From: Alcanivoracaceae bacterium
GTDB lineage: Bacteria; Pseudomonadota; Gammaproteobacteria; Pseudomonadales; Alcanivoracaceae
Assembly (NCBI GenBank): GCA_029213045.1
Contig: JARGPN010000016.1
Location: 124,001-188,000 of the forward strand
Direction: 5' to 3'
Length of the DNA stretch: 64,000 nt
Part shown: piece by piece, positions 18,695 to 30,546 of the stretch
Layout: each line of letters opens with the position of its first letter
How positions within the stretch are numbered: the stretch's first letter is position 1
Notes under the pieces: model-generated
The model's database searches: none
What the model saw: only the letters and a program-made list of their open reading frames with translations
What the model was told of the DNA's origin: nothing
Made by a program: the position numbers and the translations under genes

Positions 18695-18721
18695 AGATGG
18701 AGGCTTAATCCGCCTCCATCT
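18695..18721 (+). terminator. Strong hairpin after the zinc-ribbon gene
   Basis: Ten-base arms AGATGGAGGC and GCCTCCATCT enclose a seven-base loop, starting eight bases after the stop codon. No T-run follows, so it may be a terminator of the weaker kind or protect the 3' end. Confidence 0.55.
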
Positions 18722-18830
18722 CCATCTAACCCATTGAAATACAATAATCTTTAAAACCTTCACTCCGTTTCTCACGACCTCTCTAAGCACCTAAACGACG
18801 ACCATTCGTCGGCTTTTCCCTATGCAAAGA

Positions 18831-18865
18831 TTGACCTAATCTAGATTTGGGAATATTTTCCCAAA
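18831..18865 (+). promoter_or_regulatory. Promoter with -10 inside a perfect palindrome, before DUF6502 gene
   Basis: A -35 box TTGACC (18831-18836) and a -10-like TATTTT (18854-18859) are 17 bases apart. The -10 lies inside the inverted repeat TTTGGGAATATTTTCCCAAA (18846-18865, eight-base arms, four-base spacer). The predicted transcription start would fall at or just before the ATG at 18867, so the message may be leaderless and the palindrome is well placed to be an operator. Inferred from sequence only. Confidence 0.5.
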
Positions 18866-18866
18866 C

Positions 18867-19688
18867 ATGAAGGACGCAAATTCAATCATTCTGTTGGCAC
18901 TGGCACGATTACTTAGACCGATCGTCCGTATTCTGCTGCGCAACAAGGTGTCCTATAAGACATTTGAGGAGGTAGCACGGCAGGTTTTCGTAGAAGTGGC
19001 GGATGAGCATTTTGGTGTCACTGGGCGAAAGCAGACCAACAGCCGAATAAGCGTGGTCACCGGGCTATCGAGAAAAGAAGTATTACGTATTAAGCGGTTA
19101 TCGCCCCTGGAGGACAGGGACTTGGCGGACCAGTTTCATCGGGCCGCGCGCGTGGTCTCCGCATGGACATCGGAAACGGATTTTATGGACGCTCAAGGCA
19201 ACCCAAAAACGCTACCTTTCGACGGCCCGACGAACTCCTTTAGTGCGTTGGTCGAGCGGTATAGCGGGGATGTGCCAGCACGCGCCATGCTTGATGAACT
19301 CGCCGCCGCAGGCGTGGTGGAAGCGGACTTTAACCGTCAGATAACGCTTAAACGCCGCAGCTATGTGCCCTCAGGTGACGACACCCAGATGCTGCGTCTG
19401 CTCGGCACCGATGTCGGCGATTTAGCCAACACCATCGTGCACAACTTTTCAGTGCCAGCCGATCAATCTCGCTTCCAACTAAAAGTTGCTTACGACAATT
19501 TGCCAGAAGATGGCCTCGCGCACTTTCACAACATGGTGTCAGAGCGTGGTTACGAAGTCTTAGTCGACTTCGATAAATATTTGCGTCAACAAGACAGGGA
19601 CACCAACCCGTCAGTAAAAGGTCGCGGAAAAGTGCGCGCGGGGGTTGGTATTTACTACTTCCAAGAACAACAGGAAGACGCGCTATGA
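18867..19688 (+). CDS. DUF6502 family protein, possible DNA-binding regulator
   Basis: A 273-residue cytoplasmic protein I assign to DUF6502 from its N-terminal pattern (LARLLRPIVRILL followed by SYKTFEEVARQVFVEVA). Residues about 55-75 (ISVVTGLSRKEVLRIKRL) look like the recognition part of a helix-turn-helix, so DNA binding is a reasonable inference. The C-terminal half has no motif I know. It overlaps the next gene, a DUF5666 lipoprotein, by four bases (ATGA), which implies translational coupling. There is no ribosome site before its ATG; the upstream palindrome abuts the start codon. Confidence 0.7.
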   Translation: MKDANSIILLALARLLRPIVRILLRNKVSYKTFEEVARQVFVEVADEHFGVTGRKQTNSRISVVTGLSRKEVLRIKRLSPLEDRDLADQFHRAARVVSAWTSETDFMDAQGNPKTLPFDGPTNSFSALVERYSGDVPARAMLDELAAAGVVEADFNRQITLKRRSYVPSGDDTQMLRLLGTDVGDLANTIVHNFSVPADQSRFQLKVAYDNLPEDGLAHFHNMVSERGYEVLVDFDKYLRQQDRDTNPSVKGRGKVRAGVGIYYFQEQQEDAL

Positions 19689-21091
19689 AAACGAAAAACT
19701 GGATTCATGTTTCTGCGCTAAGCGCGCTCTTTTTGGCCGTCGCATCTTGCGGTGGCGATACATCGCAATCATCAAATCGCCCAGGTAGTGGCGACGAATT
19801 TGCCAATGGTGGCATCGGCGGTTCCGGCTCCGGTACCGTGTCCGACTATGGTTCAATAATCTTCAACGGTATTGGCGAAAACGGTCGAGAATTCCAAGTC
19901 GAAGCGCACACGCTGTTAACTCTCGACGGAGTTCAAATTCCGTTCGTGGATGGTCACAGTGAATTGCCACTAGGGGCGACTGCGGAATTCTTGATTGGCG
20001 AAGACGTTGAAGAAAATATGACCGGCGGCACGGCTACCGCGATCCGGGCATTCCACCAAGTGATTGGTCCAATCACCAACGTGTCTCCGCTGGAAGTCTT
20101 TGGTCAGCCAGTGGTAATTGAAGACGGCACCGTATTAGGAGATCGTCCGGACTGCTTAATTGACCCAGAAAACGTTTCACTCAATCAGGTCATTGCGGTA
20201 GCGGGTGCCATAGATCAAAACGGTAAAATTAAAGCGACTCGTTTTGTCGATGCAGAATGTGACGCGGTGACTACCGAGTGGAAAATTCGCGGGCGAGTAG
20301 CCAATAGCGCCGCAAATGAGTTCACCCTCGGCGGCCAGTCAATCACCACGCTCGGCACTATTTATACGAATTGCCCAGTCTCACTTCCGCTACCAGACGG
20401 GCAAAAAGTACTAGTGACCACACCGCGCGGCATTCCGGCAGACAGCCTAAACGCCAACGAAGTCGAGTGCTTAAGCGAAGGCCTAACCATTTTGAACGGC
20501 TACCCTGAAGTGCCTGATAACTTACCGGTAAGTTACTCCGGTGTGATTACCGATGGCCCTGCATTACCACTCGTAGAGTTTGTAGCGAACGGTAGCGTTA
20601 TCTTAGAAATCGACGGGCAGAAAGTGCGGATCAGCGCACTCAACCTTGAAGTAGTCACCGGCACTCTTGGCGTCGATGCCCTGCTGCAAGCGCTAATCCC
20701 TGGCGCTCGCATCGACGTCGACGGCACGCTGGGTAGTGACGGCATTATTGACGCAAAACATGTGAACTTGCTGGACGACCTCACGGGCGTTATCACCGAC
20801 ATACTCGGCGGCTTGCTGGGTGGCTTGGTGCAAACATCAGGTGAGAACGCGCAGTACATCAGTTCGCCACTGGTCGATGCCCCATTTGAAAGTTTTTCCG
20901 CTGATTCATCGATGGAAGTGTCTTTACTAAAACTCTCAGCGAACAATGAATCGCAAATAGAAATCGTCGCGGTTGGCCCAAGCCAACCCGGCTCTCAGAT
21001 CCTTGCCGCACTGCAAATTGGCAATGAGGTGGCTTTCCCCACCGCAGGAGAAGTTGCTTTCGAGCGCCGTATGGTTGCGCTCCGGAACTAA
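19685..21091 (+). CDS. DUF5666 domain lipoprotein
   Basis: A 468-residue exported lipoprotein. The signal peptide ends in the lipobox AVASC, with Cys22 as lipidation site, followed by a Gly/Ser-rich tether. The body repeats small beta domains of the DUF5666 kind, for example around WKIRGRVANSAANEFTLGG and again near the VEFVANGSVILEIDGQKVRI region. Such domains resemble OB-type barrels; no activity is known. The absence of Asp after the Cys favours sorting to the outer membrane. It is co-transcribed with the DUF6502 gene and followed by a strong terminator. Confidence 0.75.
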   Translation: MKTKNWIHVSALSALFLAVASCGGDTSQSSNRPGSGDEFANGGIGGSGSGTVSDYGSIIFNGIGENGREFQVEAHTLLTLDGVQIPFVDGHSELPLGATAEFLIGEDVEENMTGGTATAIRAFHQVIGPITNVSPLEVFGQPVVIEDGTVLGDRPDCLIDPENVSLNQVIAVAGAIDQNGKIKATRFVDAECDAVTTEWKIRGRVANSAANEFTLGGQSITTLGTIYTNCPVSLPLPDGQKVLVTTPRGIPADSLNANEVECLSEGLTILNGYPEVPDNLPVSYSGVITDGPALPLVEFVANGSVILEIDGQKVRISALNLEVVTGTLGVDALLQALIPGARIDVDGTLGSDGIIDAKHVNLLDDLTGVITDILGGLLGGLVQTSGENAQYISSPLVDAPFESFSADSSMEVSLLKLSANNESQIEIVAVGPSQPGSQILAALQIGNEVAFPTAGEVAFERRMVALRN

Positions 21092-21124
21092 TCCCCCCTG
21101 GGCACGAAAGTGCCCAACCCCTTG

Positions 21125-21154
21125 GCCGCGTTCGCCAGAACGCGGCTTTTTTTT
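21125..21154 (+). terminator. Intrinsic terminator after the DUF5666 gene
   Basis: Nine-base arms GCCGCGTTC and GAACGCGGC enclose a four-base loop, followed by eight T. This ends the DUF6502-DUF5666 unit. Confidence 0.93.
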
Positions 21155-21235
21155 GCCTGTCGTTTATGAAATTTTTCTGCGGATGGCACTGTCGAGCTGA
21201 AGTATTTCAAAGGGTAATCCCACCTGCCAGCGCCC

Positions 21236-21398
21236 AATCGCTTGCTGGCAAGCTCCCACAGGGGCGGCGTGGCTTCGTATTTTATTCGGGGAAAATAGGA
21301 TGAAGATGTGTTTTTAGATACAGCGATGCATGCCAATAATCGCCATGCGCGTCTGTGTTCAATCTTTATGTGGCAGCTTGCCTGCAAGCGATACGACC
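21236..21398. repeat. Inverted pair of REP sequences (diverged)
   Basis: The first element (21238-21263) begins ATCGCTTGCTGGCAAGC and runs into TCCCACAGGG. The second (21369-21392) is the same motif inverted, ending GCTTGCCTGCAAGCGAT. They are about 105 bases apart. The motif resembles Pseudomonas REP elements and recurs at 60.9-61.3 kb. Together with a terminator at each side they fill the 415-base gap 21092-21506, where I see no gene. Confidence 0.8.
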
Positions 21399-21454
21399 TT
21401 GATCAGCACCCTATCCGACCCAAGAAAATTCGAACACAAATTAGAATCCCAAAC

Positions 21455-21488
21455 AAAAAACCGCCGAACCTTTCGGCACGACGGCTTT
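21455..21488 (-). terminator. Intrinsic terminator after parC
   Basis: The arms GCCGAA (21463-21468) and TTCGGC (21472-21477) lie within a longer imperfect stem. On the minus strand the stem is followed by six T (21460-21455). It sits 19 bases after the parC stop. Confidence 0.8.
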
Positions 21489-21506
21489 TTAACGACCGCT
21501 ACTACA

Positions 21507-23744
21507 TCAAGACTTTCTTTCTACCACTGTATATTCAACATTCTGGAAACCGCGCGGCAGCTTCGCACCGCGCCGCCCTCGCTCACCCAAATAATGCTGT
21601 AAATCCGAAGGCTTTAAGCTCAAATGACGCTTGCCGGAATACACCAGCAAGGTATCGTTTGGTCCGAGCACCTGCATATCCATCATAAACTCCGTACGAT
21701 CTAATACCCGTGCGGAGGGAATGGACATCATCTTGTTGCCTTTGCCGCGCGCCATATCCGGCAACTCGGACACCGGGAAGACCAACAGCCTGCCTTCATT
21801 AGATAGCACAGCAATGACATCTTCTTTCGCGTTTTGAATTAACCGCGGCGGCAAAACGCGCCCACCTTTCGGTACATTCAACACCGCTTTACCGGCTTTC
21901 TTATTGGCAAACATATCGGCTAGTTGCGTCACAAAACCATAGCCCGCATCGCTGCCCAACAACCACTTATCTTTATCAGCGCCCATCATGGTGCCAATAA
22001 ATGTCGCGCCGCTCGGCGGACTTAACAATGCGGAAAGCGGCTCACCGTGACTTCGCGCACTCGGCAACGTGTGCGCCATCAACGAATACGTTCGGCCGGT
22101 GGAGTCGATAAAGCAGGCTTGCTGATTCGAGCGCCCGTGCGCAGAAGATAAAAATCCGTCACCGGATTTATAATTCAACGTCGCGGGGTCAAGATCATGC
22201 CCCTTACCTGAGCGCACCCAACCTTTCTCGGAAACCACAACAGTAACGGGCTCTGCGGACACCAGCTCTGTTTCGTCGAGCGCTTTTGCTTCACCGCGAA
22301 TCACTAGCGGCGAACGACGATCATCACCATATTTCTCGGCATCTTCTTTGATTTCTTTTGCCACCAATTTCTTCATCAGCGGCATGGAACCCAAGGTCTT
22401 CTCTAAATAGTCACGCTCAATTTGCAGCTCTTCTTGTTCGCCGCGAATTTTCATTTCTTCGAGCTTGGCAAGATGGCGCAATTTCAATTCGAGAATGGCT
22501 TCAGCTTGCTTATCTGACAAGCTAAAGCGCTCCATCAATGTTGTCTTCGGTTCTTCTTCATAACGAATAATCCGAATCACTTCATCAATATTGAGGAATG
22601 CCACCAGCAAGCCATCGAGGATATGCAGGCGATCTAACACTTTATCCAAGCGATATTGTAAGCGGCGACGCACTGTCACCATACGGAACTGTAGCCATTC
22701 GTTGAGAATCACATCGAGTGATTTCACCTGCGGCTTGCCGTCGATACCGATCATGTTGAGATTGATACGGTAGTTCTTTTCTAGATCCGTCGTCGCGAAC
22801 AAATGGCTCATCAGCTGTTCAAGATCGATACGATTTGAGCGCGGTGTAATCACTAATCGGGTGGGATTCTCGTGATCCGATTCATCGCGCAAATCACTGA
22901 CCATTGGCAGCTTTTTCTTGTTCATTTGATCGGCGATCTGCTCCAACACTTTCGCACCAGACACCTGATGCGGCAGCGCTGTGATCACAATATCATTTTC
23001 TTCTTTTTCCCAAATCGCACGCATTTTTAACGCGCCACGACCTTCCGCGTACATGCGAATAATGTCATTTCGCGGGGTAATAATTTCCGCTTCGGTGGGA
23101 TAATCCGGCCCTTGAATAATCTCCATTAAATCGTCTAACGACGCACCGGGGTCTTTTAGAAGATGAATACACGCGGCAGCCACTTCACGTAAATTATGTG
23201 GCGGAATATCCGTGCTCATGCCGACAGCAATACCGGTCGTGCCATTCAGCAATACGTTAGGCAAACGCGCAGGCAGCAGCTTCGGCTCATCCATGGTGCC
23301 GTCAAAGTTCGGCACCCATTCTGCTGTGCCCTGACCAAGCTCAGACAACAAGACTTCTGCGTAAGGCGCTAATTTAGATTCGGTGTAACGCATGGCGGCA
23401 AAGGATTTAGGATCATCTTGCGAGCCCCAGTTTCCCTGACCGTCCACTAACGGATATCGATAGCTAAATGGCTGCGCCATCAACACCATCGCTTCGTAAC
23501 ACGCCGAGTCGCCATGCGGATGATACTTACCCAACACATCACCGACAGTACGTGCCGATTTTTTATATTTTGCAGTGTTCTTTAATCCAAGCTCCGACAT
23601 CGCATACACAATACGACGCTGAACTGGCTTTAATCCGTCGCCGATATACGGCAATGCGCGATCCAAAATAACGTACATCGAATAATCGAGGTATGCTTTT
23701 TCCGCGTACTCACGTAACGGCAGTTTTTCAAAATCATCAGCCAT
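21507..23744 (-). CDS. parC: DNA topoisomerase IV subunit A
   Basis: ParC is the DNA-cutting and rejoining subunit of topoisomerase IV, which unlinks daughter chromosomes. The catalytic tyrosine lies in AAMRYTES. The quinolone-determining segment [10 protein letters not shown] carries Ser and Glu at the usual positions, the quinolone-sensitive form. The C-terminal third is a short ParC-type beta-pinwheel; the length (about 745) matches ParC rather than GyrA, which is longer. I choose ATG 23744; a GTG four codons upstream (23756) is possible. It follows parE on the same strand, with a terminator between. Confidence 0.96.
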   Translation of the reverse strand: MADDFEKLPLREYAEKAYLDYSMYVILDRALPYIGDGLKPVQRRIVYAMSELGLKNTAKYKKSARTVGDVLGKYHPHGDSACYEAMVLMAQPFSYRYPLVDGQGNWGSQDDPKSFAAMRYTESKLAPYAEVLLSELGQGTAEWVPNFDGTMDEPKLLPARLPNVLLNGTTGIAVGMSTDIPPHNLREVAAACIHLLKDPGASLDDLMEIIQGPDYPTEAEIITPRNDIIRMYAEGRGALKMRAIWEKEENDIVITALPHQVSGAKVLEQIADQMNKKKLPMVSDLRDESDHENPTRLVITPRSNRIDLEQLMSHLFATTDLEKNYRINLNMIGIDGKPQVKSLDVILNEWLQFRMVTVRRRLQYRLDKVLDRLHILDGLLVAFLNIDEVIRIIRYEEEPKTTLMERFSLSDKQAEAILELKLRHLAKLEEMKIRGEQEELQIERDYLEKTLGSMPLMKKLVAKEIKEDAEKYGDDRRSPLVIRGEAKALDETELVSAEPVTVVVSEKGWVRSGKGHDLDPATLNYKSGDGFLSSAHGRSNQQACFIDSTGRTYSLMAHTLPSARSHGEPLSALLSPPSGATFIGTMMGADKDKWLLGSDAGYGFVTQLADMFANKKAGKAVLNVPKGGRVLPPRLIQNAKEDVIAVLSNEGRLLVFPVSELPDMARGKGNKMMSIPSARVLDRTEFMMDMQVLGPNDTLLVYSGKRHLSLKPSDLQHYLGERGRRGAKLPRGFQNVEYTVVERKS

Positions 23745-23765
23745 GATGTGATTCACTCACTTACG

Positions 23766-23788
23766 AAAAAAAACGCCGAAGCTCGGCG
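23766..23788 (-). terminator. Intrinsic terminator between parE and parC
   Basis: On the minus strand a six-base stem (CGCCGA/TCGGCG, three-base loop) is followed by eight T, 45 bases after the parE stop and just before parC. It should limit read-through from parE into parC. Confidence 0.85.
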
Positions 23789-23833
23789 CTCATCAATATT
23801 TGCTGATGCGCAACTGCGCACCAGCGCATTCAT

Positions 23834-25720
23834 TTACACGTCCGCCAAGTTGCCTTTATCTTCCAGCCAGCTTTTGCGATCACCAGCGCGTTTCTTGGAT
23901 AACAACATGTCCAGTAGCTGGTGCGTATCATCGTCTGCGGAAATTTCCAGCTGCACCAAACGACGGGTATCCGGCGCCATGGTGGTTTCGCGCAATTGCA
24001 GCGGATTCATTTCACCCAACCCTTTAAAACGCGTCACCTGAACTTTACCGCGCTTACCCTCCGCGCGAATGCGGTCCATCACGCCCTGCTTTTCATCGTT
24101 GTCTAACGCGTAATACACTTCTTTGCCCACGTCTAAACGGTACAGCGGCGGCATCGCGACAAACACATGCCCTTCTCGCACCAAGGCAGGAAAGTGGCGC
24201 ACAAATAGCGCGCAAATCAGTGTTGCGATGTGCAAACCATCGGAATCCGCATCGGCCAAAATGCAGACCTTCCCGTAACGCAGCTGCGATAAATCGTCGA
24301 CACCAGGCTCAACGCCCAACGCCACCGCGATATCGTGAATTTCCTGCGAGCCCAATACCTCACCAGAATCCACTTCCCACGTGTTCATGATTTTTCCGCG
24401 CAGCGGCATGATGGCTTGGAATTCCCGGCTGCGCGCCTGCTTTGCCGAACCGCCAGCCGAATCACCTTCCACCAAAAATATCTCGGTGCGAGCCGGATCA
24501 TCGCTGGCGCAATCCGCCAGCTTGCCCGGCAACGCGGGGCCAGACGTTAATTTTTTGCGCACCACTTTTTTTGCAGCGCGCATACGTTTTTGCGCATTGC
24601 TAATACATAATTCAGCTAGCAACTCCGCATCGGCGGTATGCTGGTTTAGCCACAACGAAAAGGCGTCTTTTACAACACCAGACACAAACGCCGCCGTTTG
24701 TCGTGAGCTTAAACGTTCCTTGGTTTGCCCAGCGAACTGCGGGTCCTGCATTTTAATGCTGAGCACGTAACCCGCTCGGTCCCAAATATCTTCCGCCGAC
24801 AACTTCACGCCACGCGGCAACAAATTTCGCAACTCGCAAAATTCGCGCATCGCCTCAAGTAGACCTGCACGCAAACCGTTCACGTGTGTGCCGCCTTGCG
24901 CCGTGGGGATCAAGTTCACGTAGGACTCTGTGACCAGCTCACCCGCGTCGGGCAGCCACAGAACTGCCCAATCTGCCGCCTCCGTCTCTGCTTTAAACAC
25001 GCCGGTAAACGGCTCTTGCGGCACACGCTCCCAACCACGAGTGGCATCGAGCAAATATTCGGTTAAGCCATCAGCAAACTGCCAGGTTTCCGTTTCGTCA
25101 TTTTTTACGTCGACTAGGGTTACTTCCAAGCCTGGGCATAGCACGGCCTTAGCACGTAGCAAGTGACGTAACTTCGAAACAGAAATATTGGGGCTATCAA
25201 AATATTTTTCGTTGGCCCAAAAACGAATAATGGTGCCGGTGTTACGCTTGCCGACTGTATCGATCACTTCAAGATCTTTGGTTTTCTCTCCGTCAGCGAA
25301 CTCAATGCGGTATAAATTTCCGTCGCGCTTTACAAATACTTCCAGTTTTTTCGACAACGCGCAGACAACGGACACACCGACGCCATGCAGGCCGCCAGAA
25401 AACTGGTAATTGTTATTGGAGAACTTTCCGCCGGCATGCAGCGTCGACAATATCACTTCAACGCCTGGCTTATTTAACTTCGGATGCATATCCACAGGCA
25501 TGCCCCGTCCGTCATCTTCTACTTCAACGGAGCCGTCTTTATGCAATGTGACTTTGATGCTTTTCGCGTGCCCTGCCAGCGCTTCATCGACGGAGTTGTC
25601 GATCACTTCTTGGGCTAAATGATTCGGGCGCTGGGTATCGGTATACATGCCAGGACGCTTACGAACCGGCTCCAGCCCCGAGAGGACTTCAATATTCTCG
25701 GAGGTATAATTATTACTCAT
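23834..25720 (-). CDS. parE: DNA topoisomerase IV subunit B
   Basis: ParE is the ATPase subunit of topoisomerase IV. It shows the GHKL ATP-binding motifs (NSVDEALAGHA, DDGRGMPVD, GGLHGVGVSVV) and the TOPRIM segment EGDSAGGSAKQARSREFQA that includes the quinolone-determining positions. Length (628) is that of ParE and clearly shorter than GyrB. It follows yqiA on the same strand after 71 bases; in many gammaproteobacteria parE lies behind yqiA and cpdA, as here. Confidence 0.97.
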   Translation of the reverse strand: MSNNYTSENIEVLSGLEPVRKRPGMYTDTQRPNHLAQEVIDNSVDEALAGHAKSIKVTLHKDGSVEVEDDGRGMPVDMHPKLNKPGVEVILSTLHAGGKFSNNNYQFSGGLHGVGVSVVCALSKKLEVFVKRDGNLYRIEFADGEKTKDLEVIDTVGKRNTGTIIRFWANEKYFDSPNISVSKLRHLLRAKAVLCPGLEVTLVDVKNDETETWQFADGLTEYLLDATRGWERVPQEPFTGVFKAETEAADWAVLWLPDAGELVTESYVNLIPTAQGGTHVNGLRAGLLEAMREFCELRNLLPRGVKLSAEDIWDRAGYVLSIKMQDPQFAGQTKERLSSRQTAAFVSGVVKDAFSLWLNQHTADAELLAELCISNAQKRMRAAKKVVRKKLTSGPALPGKLADCASDDPARTEIFLVEGDSAGGSAKQARSREFQAIMPLRGKIMNTWEVDSGEVLGSQEIHDIAVALGVEPGVDDLSQLRYGKVCILADADSDGLHIATLICALFVRHFPALVREGHVFVAMPPLYRLDVGKEVYYALDNDEKQGVMDRIRAEGKRGKVQVTRFKGLGEMNPLQLRETTMAPDTRRLVQLEISADDDTHQLLDMLLSKKRAGDRKSWLEDKGNLADV

Positions 25721-25791
25721 GGTTACCTGTTAACACTTTGTTGATGCCGGCCTTCCTGCGCAGACGCAGTCGGGGCGAGAAGCATTCAAGA

Positions 25792-26376
25792 TCAGAAGGT
25801 AATGCCGCAAAAACGCAACACTAACGGAATAAAGGCATCGAAGTCATCAAAGGAGTGGCTTCCGCCGAGGCCGCGATACACATGACTGTCCGCATAGTAG
25901 TCCCACGCGTCTTGCCAATCGAGGGTTTCGTCGCCGGTCTGCGTAAGCACCAGCAAATTTTCTGGGTGCGCAATATCGTCCACTTCGTAGTAGCGCAATT
26001 CGTCTAGCCAGCTTTTTTGAAACGTGTATTTTTCGCCGGTGTGATAGTTCGCCATGTCAGCTGGCACTTGATCAAGCAACAGCCAAGGCCGCACGGCGGG
26101 GTTCACTAACACCGCTTTCAGTTCGTGATGTTGTGCTAACCAGGTGGCGTAGAACCCGCCAAGAGAAGAACCGATCAAGGCAACCGGGCCGGCGCCAGCA
26201 ATGGCGGTTTCCAGTTGCGCCATGGCCTGCCGCGGCGATGGCGGCAAGCTTGGAATAATAACGCGGGAGCCCTGCCCTCGGTCCGCAAAGTATTTACGCA
26301 TTTGCTGCGCTTTGGCGGACAGTGGTGAGCTATTGAAGCCATGAATATAGAGCAATGAAACGGCGTCGGACGACAT
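25792..26376 (-). CDS. yqiA: YqiA-type esterase
   Basis: A 194-residue alpha/beta-hydrolase of the UPF0227/YqiA group. The N-terminus LLYIHGFNSSP gives the oxyanion region, GSSLGG is the nucleophile elbow, and HSFDDFD near the C-terminus supplies the catalytic His. E. coli YqiA has esterase activity on short acyl esters; the natural substrate is unknown. Its place between cpdA and parE is conserved in many gammaproteobacteria. It begins 48 bases after the cpdA stop. Confidence 0.92.
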   Translation of the reverse strand: MSSDAVSLLYIHGFNSSPLSAKAQQMRKYFADRGQGSRVIIPSLPPSPRQAMAQLETAIAGAGPVALIGSSLGGFYATWLAQHHELKAVLVNPAVRPWLLLDQVPADMANYHTGEKYTFQKSWLDELRYYEVDDIAHPENLLVLTQTGDETLDWQDAWDYYADSHVYRGLGGSHSFDDFDAFIPLVLRFCGITF

Positions 26377-26424
26377 GTTAAGGCCTTATCAATCTTCGCG
26401 GCGAAGAAATTGTCGAAGGAAAGA

Positions 26425-27234
26425 TCAGTAGCCTTTTACGGAAAAGTCCACTTCAAATTCAATTCCCTGCACACGCGATACTTGCGTCTCAATCCGTCCA
26501 TCGGCAAACAAATCAAACCAACGATAGCCCGGTGGAATTTTCTCCACGGCGAAATCATCGCTTTTCGGTTTGAACTGCACACAGGTGGATGGCACTGCGT
26601 ATAACTTTACGCCATTACGCTCGCCATTGTACTCCTGATGTACATGCCCCCAGACCACCGCCCGCACATTCGGATATCGATCAATCACTTCAAAAAATCT
26701 GTCGGCGCTGGCAACCACTTGAGTATCCAGCCATTTGCACCCCATCGGCACAGGATGGTGATGCAAGCACACCATCACATGCTCACCGTTGGCAGCTTTC
26801 AGGGATTTATCGAGAAAGACGATATCGTCGTCATAGAGCTCGCCGGGTACATCGCCAGGAATTGTTGAGTCGAGCATCACGAAGGTCCAGTTATCCATAT
26901 CGATAACACAGGGACTCATCTTGTCGCGCTTAAGCTTAAGCACTTCGAGCATGGGAGAGGGTTTATCGTGATTACCTTCGAGCCAGTAGCAAGGGGCGTC
27001 AAAGGTCTCTAGCTCATCGTCTAGGCGCTTATAGGCTTCGTACGAGGCATCTTGCGACAGATCGCCTGTCGCCAAGATCAAATCAATAGACGGCTGCTCG
27101 CTCCGAATAAGCTCTAGCACCCGGTCCAAACTAAATTGTGTGTTTAGTCCCAACAACTTGCCTTCCGTGTCTGCAAACAGGTGGCTATCCGACAACTGCA
27201 CCACCCGCAGGGGACTATCTCCTGCTTTACTCAA
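26425..27234 (-). CDS. cpdA: 3',5'-cyclic AMP phosphodiesterase
   Basis: CpdA hydrolyses cAMP and so lowers CRP-dependent transcription. It is a 269-residue metallophosphoesterase with the two-metal motifs in order: LSDSHLF, ATGDLSQD, EGNHD, CLHHHP and WGHVHQEY. The codon at 27234 is TTG, but it has GAGGGAG at ideal spacing, so I take it as the true start; the next in-frame candidates would cut into the first motif. It lies in a minus-strand run with the DUF1249 gene upstream and yqiA downstream. Confidence 0.93.
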   Translation of the reverse strand: MSKAGDSPLRVVQLSDSHLFADTEGKLLGLNTQFSLDRVLELIRSEQPSIDLILATGDLSQDASYEAYKRLDDELETFDAPCYWLEGNHDKPSPMLEVLKLKRDKMSPCVIDMDNWTFVMLDSTIPGDVPGELYDDDIVFLDKSLKAANGEHVMVCLHHHPVPMGCKWLDTQVVASADRFFEVIDRYPNVRAVVWGHVHQEYNGERNGVKLYAVPSTCVQFKPKSDDFAVEKIPPGYRWFDLFADGRIETQVSRVQGIEFEVDFSVKGY

Positions 27235-27341
27235 ACCCGCGCTCCCTCAAGCGTTTGATTCCGTTATATCGAAAGGCAGCAACGAATGCCAGCATCAGCG
27301 TACGCTACAGGCCAATTGCTTCAGGTTTCGCTAACTCCGTC

Positions 27342-27785
27342 TCAGCTTATGGGGGTTAATGTCCTGCCGTGCTCACGCACGAAGCGCAGCCATTCACCCA
27401 GAAAACTGTTCCATTGATGCTTCTCGTCCGGCACATGCATGGCCGCATTAGGATACGGATTCTTCGCATCCACTTTGCGCCAAGGCCGTGCTTCGGTGAC
27501 TTCCGCAATCCGCGCATCGTGATACAGCCGCACGGTCAACGCTGGGGCAGGCATCATCGGATGCAGGGACTCTTGCTCTAACTGCAATATAGTCGTGTAA
27601 CGCGCCTGCTCTAAGATACGCACCCACAAGCGCCGCTCACGGCCGTCCGTGGATAAATCCAAGGTCGCTTGGTCGTTGTCGCCCAGCACGCGGAGTAACT
27701 GCACCATACGTGCATAGTTCTCCTCACACTGACTCATCAGTGCGGGGAAATTGAGCTGGTATCGTTTACGTTGAGAAGTAGACAT
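27342..27785 (-). CDS. DUF1249 family protein (YqiB-like)
   Basis: A 147-residue soluble protein matching the YqiB/DUF1249 family, which travels with nudF and cpdA in gammaproteobacteria. Recognisable segments are YQLNFPALMSQCEENY at the N-terminus, TILQLEQ in the middle and KNPYPNAAMHVPDEKHQWN before the end. No function is known. The single long domain is mostly beta with an N-terminal helix. The ATG at 27785 lies 18 bases after the nudF stop, so it is surely in the same transcript. Confidence 0.88.
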   Translation of the reverse strand: MSTSQRKRYQLNFPALMSQCEENYARMVQLLRVLGDNDQATLDLSTDGRERRLWVRILEQARYTTILQLEQESLHPMMPAPALTVRLYHDARIAEVTEARPWRKVDAKNPYPNAAMHVPDEKHQWNSFLGEWLRFVREHGRTLTPIS

Positions 27786-27803
27786 GCCATCACTATACGC
27801 AAA

Positions 27804-30442
<2,639 letters not shown>

Positions 30443-30494
30443 CTATAAGGCAGTGCCAGCGCGACCGGAACCGGATTGCGCAGATAGTTTTAAC

Positions 30495-30512
30495 TGGTAC
30501 GTTAGAGTACCA
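30495..30512. promoter_or_regulatory. Palindrome in the tolC upstream region
   Basis: TGGTACGTTAGAGTACCA has perfect six-base arms around a six-base spacer, 34 bases before the tolC ATG. The size and spacing suit a dimeric repressor or activator site. No regulator gene lies next to it. Confidence 0.5.
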
Positions 30513-30546
30513 TTATTCACCATTTAGGTTGAGAGGCCGTTTTAAG

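Noticed and set aside
21088-21688. Several open frames of 75-126 codons around the REP pair
   Set aside because: They run through terminators and REP sequence or lie opposite parC; they are by-products of inverted repeats and shadow frames.
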